From NCBI GenBank assembly GCA_043747875.1, contig JAYTOI010000203.1:32222-96221 (forward strand): a stretch of DNA of 64,000 nucleotides, written 5' to 3'. The position numbers and the translations under genes are program-made. Source of the DNA: CADEED01 sp043747875. Lineage in GTDB: Bacteria > Pseudomonadota > Gammaproteobacteria > Steroidobacterales > Steroidobacteraceae. The notes under the pieces are model-generated. The model was not told the origin of the DNA. It saw nothing but the letters and a program-made list of their open reading frames with translations, and did not search any database. Shown piece by piece: positions 26,001 through 33,653 of the stretch (position 1 is its first letter; each line of letters starts with the position of its first letter).

Positions 26001-26571
26001 CGATTTCGTCGTCGAAGAGATCCACGCGCAAGGGCGCACTCGCACCCATCGGAAACACGTCGAACAACGAGCCGCGCAGCGCGAACTCGCCCGGCGCGGT
26101 GACCTGAGCCACCGATGCATAGCCGCTCTCGATGAGCCGCGCGCGCAGCGGGTCGAGCGGCAGCCGGTCGCCGACGGCGAGATTGAAGGTGCGGCCGTCG
26201 ACGTAGCCGCGCGGCGCGAGGCGCTGCCCGAGCGTGTCGGCGGAGGCGAGCACCACCGCGTTCTTCAGGCGCGGCAACTCGGCCAGCGCGGCGAGGCGCT
26301 CGGAGATGATGTCCGGATGCGGCGAGAATACGTCGTAGGGCAGCACTTCCCAATCGGGCAGCGCATGCAGCGCGCGCGCGCCGCCCAGGAAGAAGCCGAG
26401 CTCCGCGCGAAGCTGGTCGAGCTCGCGCGCGTCGCGCGCGATGACGAGATAGGGGCGCGAGTCTGCGGCAATGGCTTCGGCCAACGCGAGGCTGCGCGCC
26501 GAGCCGTAGAGCTGGCGCCAACGCGCGAGCCCGCGCAATGCGGGTAGTGGTGGATTGAGAAAGGTCGACAT
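23038..26571 (-). CDS. mfd: Transcription-repair coupling factor
   Basis: 1177 residues from the ATG at 26571 (M-S-T-F-L-N-P-P-L-P); an upstream in-frame start adds 14 non-conserved residues. The N-terminal UvrB-like module (G-S-A-R-S-L-A-L-A-E, L-P-D-W-E-V-L-P-Y-D-x-F-S-P-H-P-D) binds UvrA; a CarD-like RNA polymerase-interacting domain begins with P-G-S-P-V-V-H-E-E-Y-G-V-G-R-Y. The translocase carries Walker A G-D-V-G-F-G-K-T-E, D-E-E-H-R-F-G, T-A-T-P-I-P-R-T-L and R-G-R-V-G-R-S. Removes RNA polymerase stalled at lesions and recruits repair. The C-terminus has an added Ala/Pro/Lys tail. Confidence 0.98.
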   Translation of the reverse strand: MSTFLNPPLPALRGLARWRQLYGSARSLALAEAIAADSRPYLVIARDARELDQLRAELGFFLGGARALHALPDWEVLPYDVFSPHPDIISERLAALAELPRLKNAVVLASADTLGQRLAPRGYVDGRTFNLAVGDRLPLDPLRARLIESGYASVAQVTAPGEFALRGSLFDVFPMGASAPLRVDLFDDEIDAIREFDPDSQRSLGSLKQVRLLPGRELPLDADSVKAFRRRYRTRFEGDPARSAIYRGVREGLAPPGIEYYLPLFFDTTDTLLDYLPAETVVCARADLPGAVERAAREVAERFEERRHDIERPVLAPQELFLTPEELAARLGTFTRIEYDAFKVDNELPSAEQDGHNFPTSMPREWKIDLRAERPLAPLGNFLSTYSGRVLLAADSAGRREVLLEMLRAHALAPAAVSGWREFVDGTVRFAITIAPEMAGLNIVSPPIAVLGEGQLFGQRARQERRRRRSQSDPQAILRDLTALGPGSPVVHEEYGVGRYIGLQMMQVAGQDGEFVVLEYAGGDKLYVPVQQLHLVSRYSGAAPESAPLHKLGTDQWAKARKRAADKIRDVAAELLDLYAQRQAKRGPPLPAKEQEYQAFTASFPFEETADQAEAIRQVIDDLAKEKPMDRVVCGDVGFGKTEVAMRAAFIAAQAGKQVAVLVPTTLLAEQHTNNFRDRFADWAVRIETLSRFRSGKQSNAVIEGIEKGTVDIIIATHRLLHANVRFKDLGLIVVDEEHRFGVRDKERLKTLRAEVHVLTLTATPIPRTLNMALGGLRDLSLITTPPAERLAIKTFVTEFHAPTLREACLREFRRGGQVYFVHNVVETIEKTAQEIAKLVPEADVRVGHGQMRERDLEQLMVDFYHRRFNLLVCTTIIESGIDVPTANTIMIDRADRLGLAQLHQLRGRVGRSHHRAYAYLLTPPRKAMSADAVKRLEAIESLEDLGAGFVLATHDLEIRGAGELLGESQSGELTEIGLSLYLDMLEQAVKAMKEGREPALDRPLAATAEVELRIPSLLPESYVAEVPVRLALYKRLAAAPDNAAIDELTEELVDRFGPLPPPATNLLRVARLKLTARTLGIRRLDLGPQGGYALFEEANQVDPRAVIRLVQHPDRDYRLEGSLKLRISVESETEAERFEFAERFLDGLRGLPATKAAPKPAPAATPAAKRPSPKQK

Positions 26572-26737
26572 TGCGAAAGCGCGGCAGCTTACGCTCGATT
26601 GCGCGGGACGCAAATTTTCGTCGCAGGCCGGCCGACGCTAAGATGTGCCAGCCTGTTGCATGGGACGAAGCGAGACCGGCTTTGGCAGATGACTGGCCGC
26701 GCGACTACCGCGTGATGCGCTGTTCGTCGTCGCGTCG

Positions 26738-27007
26738 GTGGCTCGCTCGCGCGTGCGACTGAGCGCCGATACCATCGAAGTGCGTGGCCTGGTGCATTCG
26801 AAAAGCCTCACGCGCGGCGAGATCTGCGGCTGGCGCTGGTTTCCGATGGAGTACGGGCGCCCGACCCGGCGCCTGTATTCGCACTTCGATACCACGCCGA
26901 AGCTGACGTTGCCGCAGGGGCTGGCGACCGACGCGACATTCGATGCCTGGCTGGCTGAGTTTCCCGATCTCGATGCGCAGGCCATGCGCGCTGCGGAGCA
27001 GGAGTAA
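26738..27007 (+). CDS. Small hypothetical protein, possibly a gene remnant
   Basis: 89 residues from a GTG; no recognised family. The frame opens just after a TGA at 26690, so it could also begin at a CTG at 26693, which would add L-A-A-R-L-P-R-D-A-L-F-V-V-A-S, the end of a hydrophobic helix. The core (V-R-L-S-A-D-T-I-E-V-R-G-L-V then strands up to about residue 60, then D-A-T-F-D-A-W-L-A-E-F-P-D-L-D-A) resembles the membrane-proximal PH-like domain of small uncharacterised proteins. The upstream 26688-26715 bases encode another hydrophilic start in a different frame, so a frameshift is conceivable. No ribosome site seen. Confidence 0.45.
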   Translation: MARSRVRLSADTIEVRGLVHSKSLTRGEICGWRWFPMEYGRPTRRLYSHFDTTPKLTLPQGLATDATFDAWLAEFPDLDAQAMRAAEQE

Positions 27008-27146
27008 CCGGCAAACACCGACGTGTTTGGGACCGAGGCGGAAAGGCGCGCGCGTCTCGTCCAGGCGAAGCGCGTGCAGCTATCTCATGCCCGGAGCGCT
27101 CGGCATGCGCTGGTTCGAGGTCGGGCGCTGCGCCGATCGCTAAAGG

Positions 27147-27434
27147 TCAGCCGCTCACGACCACCGCGTGCAGCACCTTGTCGTTCTCGAACACCACGAC
27201 GAAGTTCGGATAGAACCACTTCGTAATCGCCGGATTGCCCACGGGTCCGGCCTTGTTCGCGGGGGCGCCGAACCTTGCTTCGACGGCCGACATGGTGGCA
27301 CCGCGTTGCGGTGTTTCGATTCCAGCGGGTTTGATGGCAACCTGGCCGTCGATGGCCAGGGTTTCGGCCAGCGCGGGCACGGCGGCGCTCAGGGCCAACG
27401 CGACCACGGTCATCTTCATCGTGCGAGCCAGCAT
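27147..27434 (-). CDS. Small secreted protein with SmpA/OmlA-like pattern
   Basis: 95 residues. A signal peptide runs to about residue 23 (V-P-A-L-A-E). The mature 70 residues contain R-G-A-T-M-S-A-V-E-A-R-F-G-A-P then K-W-F-Y-P-N-F-V-V-V-F-E-N-D-K-V-L-H-A, which echo the G-[MA]-T-x-x-x-V-x-x-x-x-G-x-P and final-strand pattern of SmpA/OmlA-type modules. No lipobox. Start supported by an AAGGAG ribosome site six bases before the ATG. Function unknown; probably periplasmic. Confidence 0.75.
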   Translation of the reverse strand: MLARTMKMTVVALALSAAVPALAETLAIDGQVAIKPAGIETPQRGATMSAVEARFGAPANKAGPVGNPAITKWFYPNFVVVFENDKVLHAVVVSG

Positions 27435-27470
27435 GGCCTTCTCCTTGGGGACGGCATCTCGTCCGGCGGA

Positions 27471-27498
27471 AATATACGCCCCGGTGTGGCAAAGTCAG
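27471..27498 (-). promoter_or_regulatory. Candidate promoter of the small secreted protein
   Basis: On the minus strand CTGACT (plus coordinates 27498-27493) and TATATT (27476-27471) are separated by 16 bases; four and five of six positions agree with the sigma-70 consensus. It lies about 35 bases before the ATG at 27434. Confidence 0.45.
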
Positions 27499-27579
27499 CC
27501 GCTGTCGCCAGGCGCCGACTCTTCCTAACAGCGCTTTTGTGAACCGGGTCCGCTTTTTGCCTCAGAATTCCAGTCGATC

Positions 27580-28839
27580 ATGAATTCTCTGTCCCTGTTT
27601 GTCGGACTGCGCTACGTCCGCGCACGTTCTCACAAATTTTTTGTTTCGTTCATCACCTGGGTCTCGCTGTTGTGCGTGTGCCTCGGGGTCACGGCGCTCA
27701 TCGCCATCCTGTCGGTCATGAACGGGCTGGAGGGCGAGCTGCGCGATCGGCTGCTGTCGTTGTCGGCGCATGCGCGTGTGTTCCTCGCGCCCGGTGCCCC
27801 TGGTGTGAATCAACAACCGCCGGACTGGTCCGCGCTCGCCGAGCGCGTACGCGCCGCGCCGGACGTGCGCGCCGTGTCGCCGTACCTCGAGGTGGAGGCG
27901 CTGGCGGTGCGCAAACCCGAGATGCTGCCAGTGCGACTGCGGGGCATCGACCCGCGCCACGAGGGCGAGGTGGCGCGCATCGCCAAGACCATGATCGACG
28001 GCCAGGTCGCGGACCTCGAACCCGGCCTCGATCGCGTCATCATCGGCAGCACGCTCGCGCAGCAGCTCATGCTGCGGCCCGGCGATTCGCTGACCGTGCT
28101 CGTGCCGACCACCGATGCCGGCGGCGCGCCGCAGCCGCGGCTGCGCGAGTTCACCGTCTCCGGTCTGTTCGACGCCGAGCAGCCCGAGTACGACGGCGCG
28201 CTGCTCATCGCCGCGCTCGACGACGTGCGCGCGTTGCTGCCAAATCCGGACGCGCGCATGTCGCTGCACGTGAACTACGCCACGGCGCTCGATGCGCCGG
28301 CGCATTCGGCCGCGTTGGCGCGCACGCTGCCCGCCGGCCTCGAGGTGCGCGACTGGACCGTGGATCACGGCAGCTATTTCCGCGCCATCCGCATCGAGAA
28401 AACGATGATCGCGATCATCCTCATGCTCATCGTCGCGGTGGCGGCGTTCTATCTGGTCGCCATGCTCGCGATGGTGGTAACCGACAAGCGCATCGATATT
28501 GCAATCCTTCGCACGCTCGGCACGTCGCCGCGGCGCGTGATGGCGGTGTTCCTGGTCCAGGGCGGCGTCATCGGCTGGCTGGGGGTCGGGCTGGGCGTGG
28601 TGCTCGGCGTCACGCTCGGACATTTCGCCGGCGCGGTCGGCGCCTTCCTCGAGCGCCTGTTCCGCTTCGAGTTCTTCAACTCCGAGGTCTACGTCATCAC
28701 GCGGCTGCCGTCCGAAGTGCGCTTCGAGCAGGTCGCATGGATCGCGGGGATTTCAATGTTCATCACGCTGCTCGCGACTATCTACCCGGCGTATCGCGCC
28801 TCGCGCGTGCCGCCCGCCGACGCGCTGCGGTACGAGTGA
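27580..28839 (+). CDS. lolC: Lipoprotein-releasing permease, LolC-type
   Basis: 419 residues. MacB-like permease layout: helix at about 22-48, a large periplasmic domain, then three helices (about 270-300, 320-345, 380-400). The N-terminal L-F-V-G-L-R-Y-V-R-A-R-S-H-K-F-F-V-S-F-I matches LolC/LolE, as do S-V-M-N-G-L-E-x-E-L and the C-terminal Y-P-A-Y-R-A-S-R-V-x-P-A-D-A-L-R-Y-E. With its paralogue and LolD it extracts outer-membrane lipoproteins from the inner membrane and hands them to LolA. C versus E identity is assigned by position only. Confidence 0.9.
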   Translation: MNSLSLFVGLRYVRARSHKFFVSFITWVSLLCVCLGVTALIAILSVMNGLEGELRDRLLSLSAHARVFLAPGAPGVNQQPPDWSALAERVRAAPDVRAVSPYLEVEALAVRKPEMLPVRLRGIDPRHEGEVARIAKTMIDGQVADLEPGLDRVIIGSTLAQQLMLRPGDSLTVLVPTTDAGGAPQPRLREFTVSGLFDAEQPEYDGALLIAALDDVRALLPNPDARMSLHVNYATALDAPAHSAALARTLPAGLEVRDWTVDHGSYFRAIRIEKTMIAIILMLIVAVAAFYLVAMLAMVVTDKRIDIAILRTLGTSPRRVMAVFLVQGGVIGWLGVGLGVVLGVTLGHFAGAVGAFLERLFRFEFFNSEVYVITRLPSEVRFEQVAWIAGISMFITLLATIYPAYRASRVPPADALRYE

Positions 28840-28841
28840 CC

Positions 28842-30089
28842 ATGGCGTACGAATGGACCATCGGCATCCGCTATCTGCGCTCCACGCATCGCAGTGGCCT
28901 CGTGTCCTTCGTGGCATCGATGTCCGTCATCGGCCTCGCGCTCGCGGTGGCCGTGCTCATCGTGGTGCTGTCAGTGCTCAACGGTTTCGAGTCGGAGCTG
29001 CGCAGTCGCATGCTGGCGGTGACCGCGCACGGCACCATCTGGGGCATGAGCGGCCAGCTGCCGGAGTGGCGGCGCGCGCAGAGCGAGGTGGCGGCGGGCG
29101 CCGGCGTCAAGGCGGTGGTGCCGTACATCGAGGCGCGCGGCCTGCTGGCGAACGGCGAGCTGGTGTCGGGCACGATGGTGCGCGGCATTCTCCCGGAAGA
29201 AGAGGTGAAAGCCAGCGGCCTCGGCGGCCGCATGACCGCGGGGTCGCTCGACGCACTCACGCCGGGCTCGTACCGCGTCATTCTGGGCAGCGCGCTGGCG
29301 CACGAGCTCGACGCCGCGGTGGGCAAGACGGTGGTGCTCATGACACCCGAGGGCAGCGCCACTCCGGCCGGCTTCGCGCCGCGCATGCGCCGTTTCGTGG
29401 TTGCGGGCATTTTCGACTCGGGCATGTACGAATTCGATCGCGGCCTCGCGCTGGTGCATCTCGCCGACGCGGCGAAGCTCTATCGCTTCGGCGATCGGGT
29501 CACGGGACTGCGCGTCGCGCTCGACGATCCATTCCTCGCGCCGCAGATCATGAACAGCGTGGCGTACAACATCACGACGCCCGGACAGCTCCTGGTCAGC
29601 GACTGGACGCGCGACCACGCCATGTTTTTCCGTTCGATCGATCTGACGAAGTCGATGATGTTCTTCATCCTCCTCACGCTCATCGTGGTGGCGTCGATCA
29701 ACCTGGTCGCGACGCTCCTCATCTTCGTCAAGGAGAAGCAGACTGACATCGCAATCCTGCGCACCATCGGCGCCGCACCCGTCAACGTGTTGCGCATATT
29801 CCTCATGCAGGGCGCGTTGATCGGGTTGATCGGCGCGGCGGCGGGTGCCGCACTCGGCTGGATGCTGGCTCTGAACGTCACCAGCGTCGTGCATGCCGTC
29901 GAGCGCGCCTTCGGCGTACAGTTCCTGGATCCGAGCTTCTATCTGATGAGCGACCTGCCCGCGGAGGTGCGCATGGGCGACGTGCTGCAGGTGTCGGCCG
30001 TGGCGTTGCTGCTCGCCGCCGTCGCGACTATCTACCCGGCGTGGCGTGCGTCGCGCACGCTGCCCGCGGAGGCCCTCCGACATGAGTAA
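28842..30089 (+). CDS. lolE: Lipoprotein-releasing permease, LolE-type
   Basis: 415 residues starting two bases after the previous stop; the frame is open upstream but that lies inside lolC. Same layout as its neighbour, with T-I-G-I-R-Y-L-R-S-T-H-R-S-G-L-V-S-F-V at the N-terminus, S-V-L-N-G-F-E-S-E-L-R-S-R-M, and the end Y-P-A-W-R-A-S-R-x-x-P-A-E-A-L-R-H-E. The two genes are tandem paralogues; both end with the same ~19-base stretch around the T-I-Y-P-A codons. The stop shares its last base with the lolD start. Confidence 0.9.
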   Translation: MAYEWTIGIRYLRSTHRSGLVSFVASMSVIGLALAVAVLIVVLSVLNGFESELRSRMLAVTAHGTIWGMSGQLPEWRRAQSEVAAGAGVKAVVPYIEARGLLANGELVSGTMVRGILPEEEVKASGLGGRMTAGSLDALTPGSYRVILGSALAHELDAAVGKTVVLMTPEGSATPAGFAPRMRRFVVAGIFDSGMYEFDRGLALVHLADAAKLYRFGDRVTGLRVALDDPFLAPQIMNSVAYNITTPGQLLVSDWTRDHAMFFRSIDLTKSMMFFILLTLIVVASINLVATLLIFVKEKQTDIAILRTIGAAPVNVLRIFLMQGALIGLIGAAAGAALGWMLALNVTSVVHAVERAFGVQFLDPSFYLMSDLPAEVRMGDVLQVSAVALLLAAVATIYPAWRASRTLPAEALRHE

Positions 30090-30781
30090 TGGACATGATT
30101 GACGAACGAGTACTCGAAGCCACCGATGTGCGGCGCGCCTTTCGGCAGGGGCCCATCGATCTGGAGGTCCTGCTGGGTGTGAACCTCACCGTGCAGGCGG
30201 GCGAACGCATTGCCATTATCGGATCCTCCGGATCCGGCAAGACGACGCTGTTGCAGATCCTCGGCGGGCTCGACAAGCCGACGGCCGGCACCGTGCGCAT
30301 CGCAGGTCAGGACATCCACGCGCTCGATGAGAAGGCGCGCGGCAGCCTGCGCAACCAGACGCTGGGGTTCATCTATCAATTTCATCACCTGCTGCCGGAA
30401 TTCTCGGCGCTCGAGAACGTCGCGATGCCGCTGCTGGTGCGGCGCGAGTCCAAGGCGGCGGCCGAGGGACGCGCCCGCGTCATTCTCGGACGCGTGGGTC
30501 TGGGCGAACGTCTGATCCACCGCCCACACGAACTATCCGGTGGCGAGAGACAGCGCGCGGCGGTCGCGCGCGCGCTGGTGACGAATCCGCGTCTCGTGCT
30601 GGCCGACGAGCCGACCGGCAATCTCGACGGGACGAATGCTGAAAACGTCTTCGGGCTGCTGCTCGAGCTCAATCGCGAGCTGACCACCAGTCTCATCGTC
30701 GTGACGCACGACCGGCGCTTCGCGGCCCGCATGGACCGCGTGCTCGAGCTCGAACGCGGAAATCTAGTCGAACGCACCTGA
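30089..30781 (+). CDS. lolD: Lipoprotein-releasing ABC transporter ATPase
   Basis: 230 residues. Walker A G-S-S-G-S-G-K-T-T (about 47-55), Q-loop Y-Q-F-H-H-L-L-P-E-F, signature L-S-G-G-E-R-Q-R-A-A-V-A-R-A, Walker B L-V-L-A-D-E-P-T-G-N-L-D, H-loop V-T-H-D. F-I-Y-Q-F-H-H-L-L-P-E-F is the LolD-specific motif. Powers the LolCE pair encoded just upstream; gene order here is permease-permease-ATPase. An ATG two codons later is an alternative start. The end overlaps the convergent DUF2062 gene by 18 bases. Confidence 0.95.
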   Translation: MDMIDERVLEATDVRRAFRQGPIDLEVLLGVNLTVQAGERIAIIGSSGSGKTTLLQILGGLDKPTAGTVRIAGQDIHALDEKARGSLRNQTLGFIYQFHHLLPEFSALENVAMPLLVRRESKAAAEGRARVILGRVGLGERLIHRPHELSGGERQRAAVARALVTNPRLVLADEPTGNLDGTNAENVFGLLLELNRELTTSLIVVTHDRRFAARMDRVLELERGNLVERT

Positions 30782-31300
30782 TTGAGGGCGTGCGGCCGCG
30801 GCCCGCTCGCGGTATTTCTTGCGCACGCTGTATCGCCACAGCAGGTCGAACAACGCGTAGCCCACCAGACCGAACAACGCGCCCGTGATTCCGCAGCCGA
30901 CGAGGAACGGTTTCCACATCGGGCCGAGACCGTTCTGCACCCAGTTCCAGCTCATCTCGAACGCGAATCGGCGTTCGGGCGCATCCGTGACGATCACGCC
31001 GATCTTGTAGGCGAGCAGATAGGCCGGAACCATCGTCAGTGGGTTCACGAGGAGCAGCGCGAGCATGATCGTCGGGATGTTGATGCGACAGAAGATCGCG
31101 ACCATCGCCGCCAGTGGGATGTGCACGGGCAGGGGCACGAAGCAGATCGCGATTCCCGCGCCGAACGCGGGCGCCACCGTGCGCCGCTGCGGCGACCACA
31201 GGCGTGGATCGCCGAAAAAGCGGCTGAATGGTTTGAGCGCCCAGTGCTTGCGCAGCGTCTCGCTGCGGGGCGTGATCTTGCGCAGGAAGTCCCGTGGCAT
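30764..31300 (-). CDS. DUF2062 membrane protein
   Basis: 178 residues from M-P-R-D-F-L-R-K; a longer frame starts six codons earlier. The segment A-P-A-F-G-A-G-I-A-I-C-F-V-P-L-P-V-H at about 43-60 and N-I-P-T-I-M-L-A-L-L-L-V-N-P-L-T at about 74-89 are the DUF2062 core, and three to four helices are predicted. Lies between lolD and comEC as in Pseudomonas, where the homologue has the same orientation relative to its neighbours. Function unknown. Confidence 0.88.
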   Translation of the reverse strand: MPRDFLRKITPRSETLRKHWALKPFSRFFGDPRLWSPQRRTVAPAFGAGIAICFVPLPVHIPLAAMVAIFCRINIPTIMLALLLVNPLTMVPAYLLAYKIGVIVTDAPERRFAFEMSWNWVQNGLGPMWKPFLVGCGITGALFGLVGYALFDLLWRYSVRKKYRERAAAARPQSGAFD

Positions 31301-31333
31301 CGGGGGCGACTTTAGCACCGGCGTCGATCCGAT

Positions 31334-33619
31334 GTGATTGCCGGCCTCGCACTCTTCGTAGGCATATTGCTCGGCTTGGGCGCCGCCGGGACACCGTCAC
31401 CTGTGTGGATGCTCGCCATGGCGATCGTCATCTGCGTCGGCGCGGTGACGCCGCTGCGCCGCGCGGCCGGGTTTGGCGTAGTGGCGCTCTGCGCTGTCGG
31501 CTGCCTGCTCGCATTCATCGTAGTGTTGCGCTGGCAGGCCCTCACGTTGCCGGCTGACACGACGCACGGACGCGTGCTCGTCGAAGCCAGCATCATCGAG
31601 GTACCTCTGCGATCCGGGCCGGATGTGCGCTTCGATGCGGAAGTGCGGCTGCTCGAGGGTCTCTTTCCAGGCGGAGTGCGGCCACAGGACGCGCGTCCGC
31701 GGCGCGCGCGGCTCGCATGGCGCGAACCCGGGACTGCGCCCAGGGTCGGCGAACGCTGGCGTCTCGTCGTGCGCATCGCGCCGTTCGCGGAGCAGCGCAA
31801 TTTCACCGGGGCGGATCTCGAGCGCATCGCGTTCCGCGACGGCATTCACTTCGTGGGTCGCGTGTTGCCGGCGGCGCTCAACGCGCGCTCCGCGCTCGCG
31901 AACGTCTCCATCGACACCCTGCGTGCGCGCATCGCCGCACGCATCGCGGACGATGTCGCGGACCCTGACGCCGCCGCATTGTTGACGGCGCTGGCGGTCG
32001 GCCTCGACGATGGCCTCTCGCTCGACCAATGGCGCGTCTTCAACGCCACCGGCACTACGCATCTCATCGCGATCTCGGGGCTGCACGTGACGTTGTTCGC
32101 GCTCGCGGCGTTCTTCTGCGCGCGGCGCTTGTGGCGCCACGTGCCGCCGGCGCGCCGCGTTGCGCGCGAGACGTTCGCGTTGAGCGCCGGCTGCGCCGCG
32201 GCCGGCGGCTATGCGCTGCTCGCGGGCTTCTCGGTTCCCGCGCAGCGCACCTGGCTCATGCTCGGCGTCTTCGCGCTCGCGCGCCTGCAGGCGCGCCACA
32301 CGGGCGCGGGGCGTGTGTGGGCACTGGCGTTGATCGCGGTCCTGCTGCTCGATCCCTGCGCGCCGCTCGCGGCCGGGTTCTGGCTGTCGTTCGCCGCCGC
32401 GGGCGTGATCTTGTGGACCGAGACCACCACGGTCGTCGCTCGCGTCGACCGGATGCCGGCGGGGAGCGCGTTGCGCGTGCAGCTCGTGGTCATGTTGGCG
32501 CTCGCGCCGTTGACCATCGCGGTATTCGGCAGCGTGTCGCTGGCGGGGTTCGCGGCGAATCTCGTCGCCATTCCGCTGATCTCGTTCGTGCTGGTGCCGC
32601 TGGTGCTCGCGGGTGCGATGGCGGCGCTCTTCATGCCGCAGGGGAGCACTCCGTTGTTCGAGGCCGCGGCGGCGCTCTATCACTGGTCGTGGCCCGGACT
32701 CGTTGCGCTCGCCGATGCGCCGTTCGCCGTGATCCGCACGTTGCCGTCAGCCGGCTGGTGCGCGGTCGCGCTGATCGCGGGTGCGCTCGCAGTGCAGCGC
32801 TGGCCCTGGCCGATACGCGCCGCGGGTCTCGCGCTCGCGCTGCCGCTGCTATTTCCGGCCTCGCGCATGCCGGGGCCGGCCCACGCGCGCGTCACCGTGT
32901 TGGATGCGGGCCGCGGCAGCGTCGCACTGATCGTGACGCACACGCACACGCTGCTGTTCGACACCGGAGATACCTGGAACACCGGCGGCAGCCGCCTGCG
33001 CCAGGTGGTCATCCCGGCACTCGATGCGCTCGGATCGTCGCGAGTCGACCTGCTGGTCCTGCCGAGTCTCGATCCGGACCGTGCCGCCGGCGCCGCGTTG
33101 TTAGCGCACGAGCGCGGCGTCACGCGCATCGTCGCGGGCGGCGGCTGGCCCGGCGCCACCTGGCCGGTCGCCCGCTGCGTGGATGAAGCTTTTCGCTGGG
33201 ACGGCGTCGACTTCAGGTTGCTCGCTGCGGGGACGCGGCACGATCGCTGCGTGGTGCGCGTGACCGCGGGCGGGCACTCGCTGCTGCTCGGCGGCGACCT
33301 CGGCGCCGCGGACGAGCGCGGGCTCGCGGCGCGCATCGCGGTCGCGAGCGACGCCGTGCTCATCAGCCATCACGCCAGCGCGCTCGCATCGAGCCGCGAG
33401 TGGATAGGGGCGACCGCCGCGCGGCTGGCCATCGCCTCGGGCGGCGGCGCGTCGGCCGCGCGGGCGACGATCCTCGAACGGTGGCGGCAGTCAGGCGCTG
33501 CCATTCTCGACACGCGGCGCGACGGCGCGATCGAACTCAGCCTCGGGACGGCGGGCATCGAAGTACGGCGCTTGGCGCGCTCCGATGGCTATCCCTTCGC
33601 CTGGCGGCGTTTGCCCTGA
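31334..33619 (+). CDS. comEC: ComEC/Rec2-family DNA uptake protein with altered nuclease-like domain
   Basis: 761 residues, GTG start. Order: N-terminal helices, an OB-like domain (about 75-165), the Competence domain with L-T-A-L-A-V-G-L-D-D-G-L and H-L-I-A-I-S-G-L-H-V-T-L (about 238-249), further helices to about 510, then a metallo-beta-lactamase-like domain. ComEC forms the inner-membrane channel for single-stranded DNA in natural transformation. The C-terminal domain is unusual: the S-H-x-D-x-D-H ligand motif reads P-S-L-D-P-D-R (577-583), losing both histidines, and the later H-H-G-S reads H-H-A-S. Channel function may persist without metal chemistry. Confidence 0.92.
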   Translation: MIAGLALFVGILLGLGAAGTPSPVWMLAMAIVICVGAVTPLRRAAGFGVVALCAVGCLLAFIVVLRWQALTLPADTTHGRVLVEASIIEVPLRSGPDVRFDAEVRLLEGLFPGGVRPQDARPRRARLAWREPGTAPRVGERWRLVVRIAPFAEQRNFTGADLERIAFRDGIHFVGRVLPAALNARSALANVSIDTLRARIAARIADDVADPDAAALLTALAVGLDDGLSLDQWRVFNATGTTHLIAISGLHVTLFALAAFFCARRLWRHVPPARRVARETFALSAGCAAAGGYALLAGFSVPAQRTWLMLGVFALARLQARHTGAGRVWALALIAVLLLDPCAPLAAGFWLSFAAAGVILWTETTTVVARVDRMPAGSALRVQLVVMLALAPLTIAVFGSVSLAGFAANLVAIPLISFVLVPLVLAGAMAALFMPQGSTPLFEAAAALYHWSWPGLVALADAPFAVIRTLPSAGWCAVALIAGALAVQRWPWPIRAAGLALALPLLFPASRMPGPAHARVTVLDAGRGSVALIVTHTHTLLFDTGDTWNTGGSRLRQVVIPALDALGSSRVDLLVLPSLDPDRAAGAALLAHERGVTRIVAGGGWPGATWPVARCVDEAFRWDGVDFRLLAAGTRHDRCVVRVTAGGHSLLLGGDLGAADERGLAARIAVASDAVLISHHASALASSREWIGATAARLAIASGGGASAARATILERWRQSGAAILDTRRDGAIELSLGTAGIEVRRLARSDGYPFAWRRLP

Positions 33620-33645
33620 CGCCCTCCCGAATGCTCCGGTATGAT
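33616..33645 (+). promoter_or_regulatory. Candidate exbB promoter, start-codon proximal
   Basis: CTGACG at 33616-33621 and TATGAT at 33640-33645 are 18 bases apart and fit the sigma-70 consensus at four and five positions. The exbB ATG follows eight bases after the -10 hexamer, so transcription would begin at or within a base or two of the start codon. Confidence 0.5.
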
Positions 33646-33653
33646 CCGGGCAT

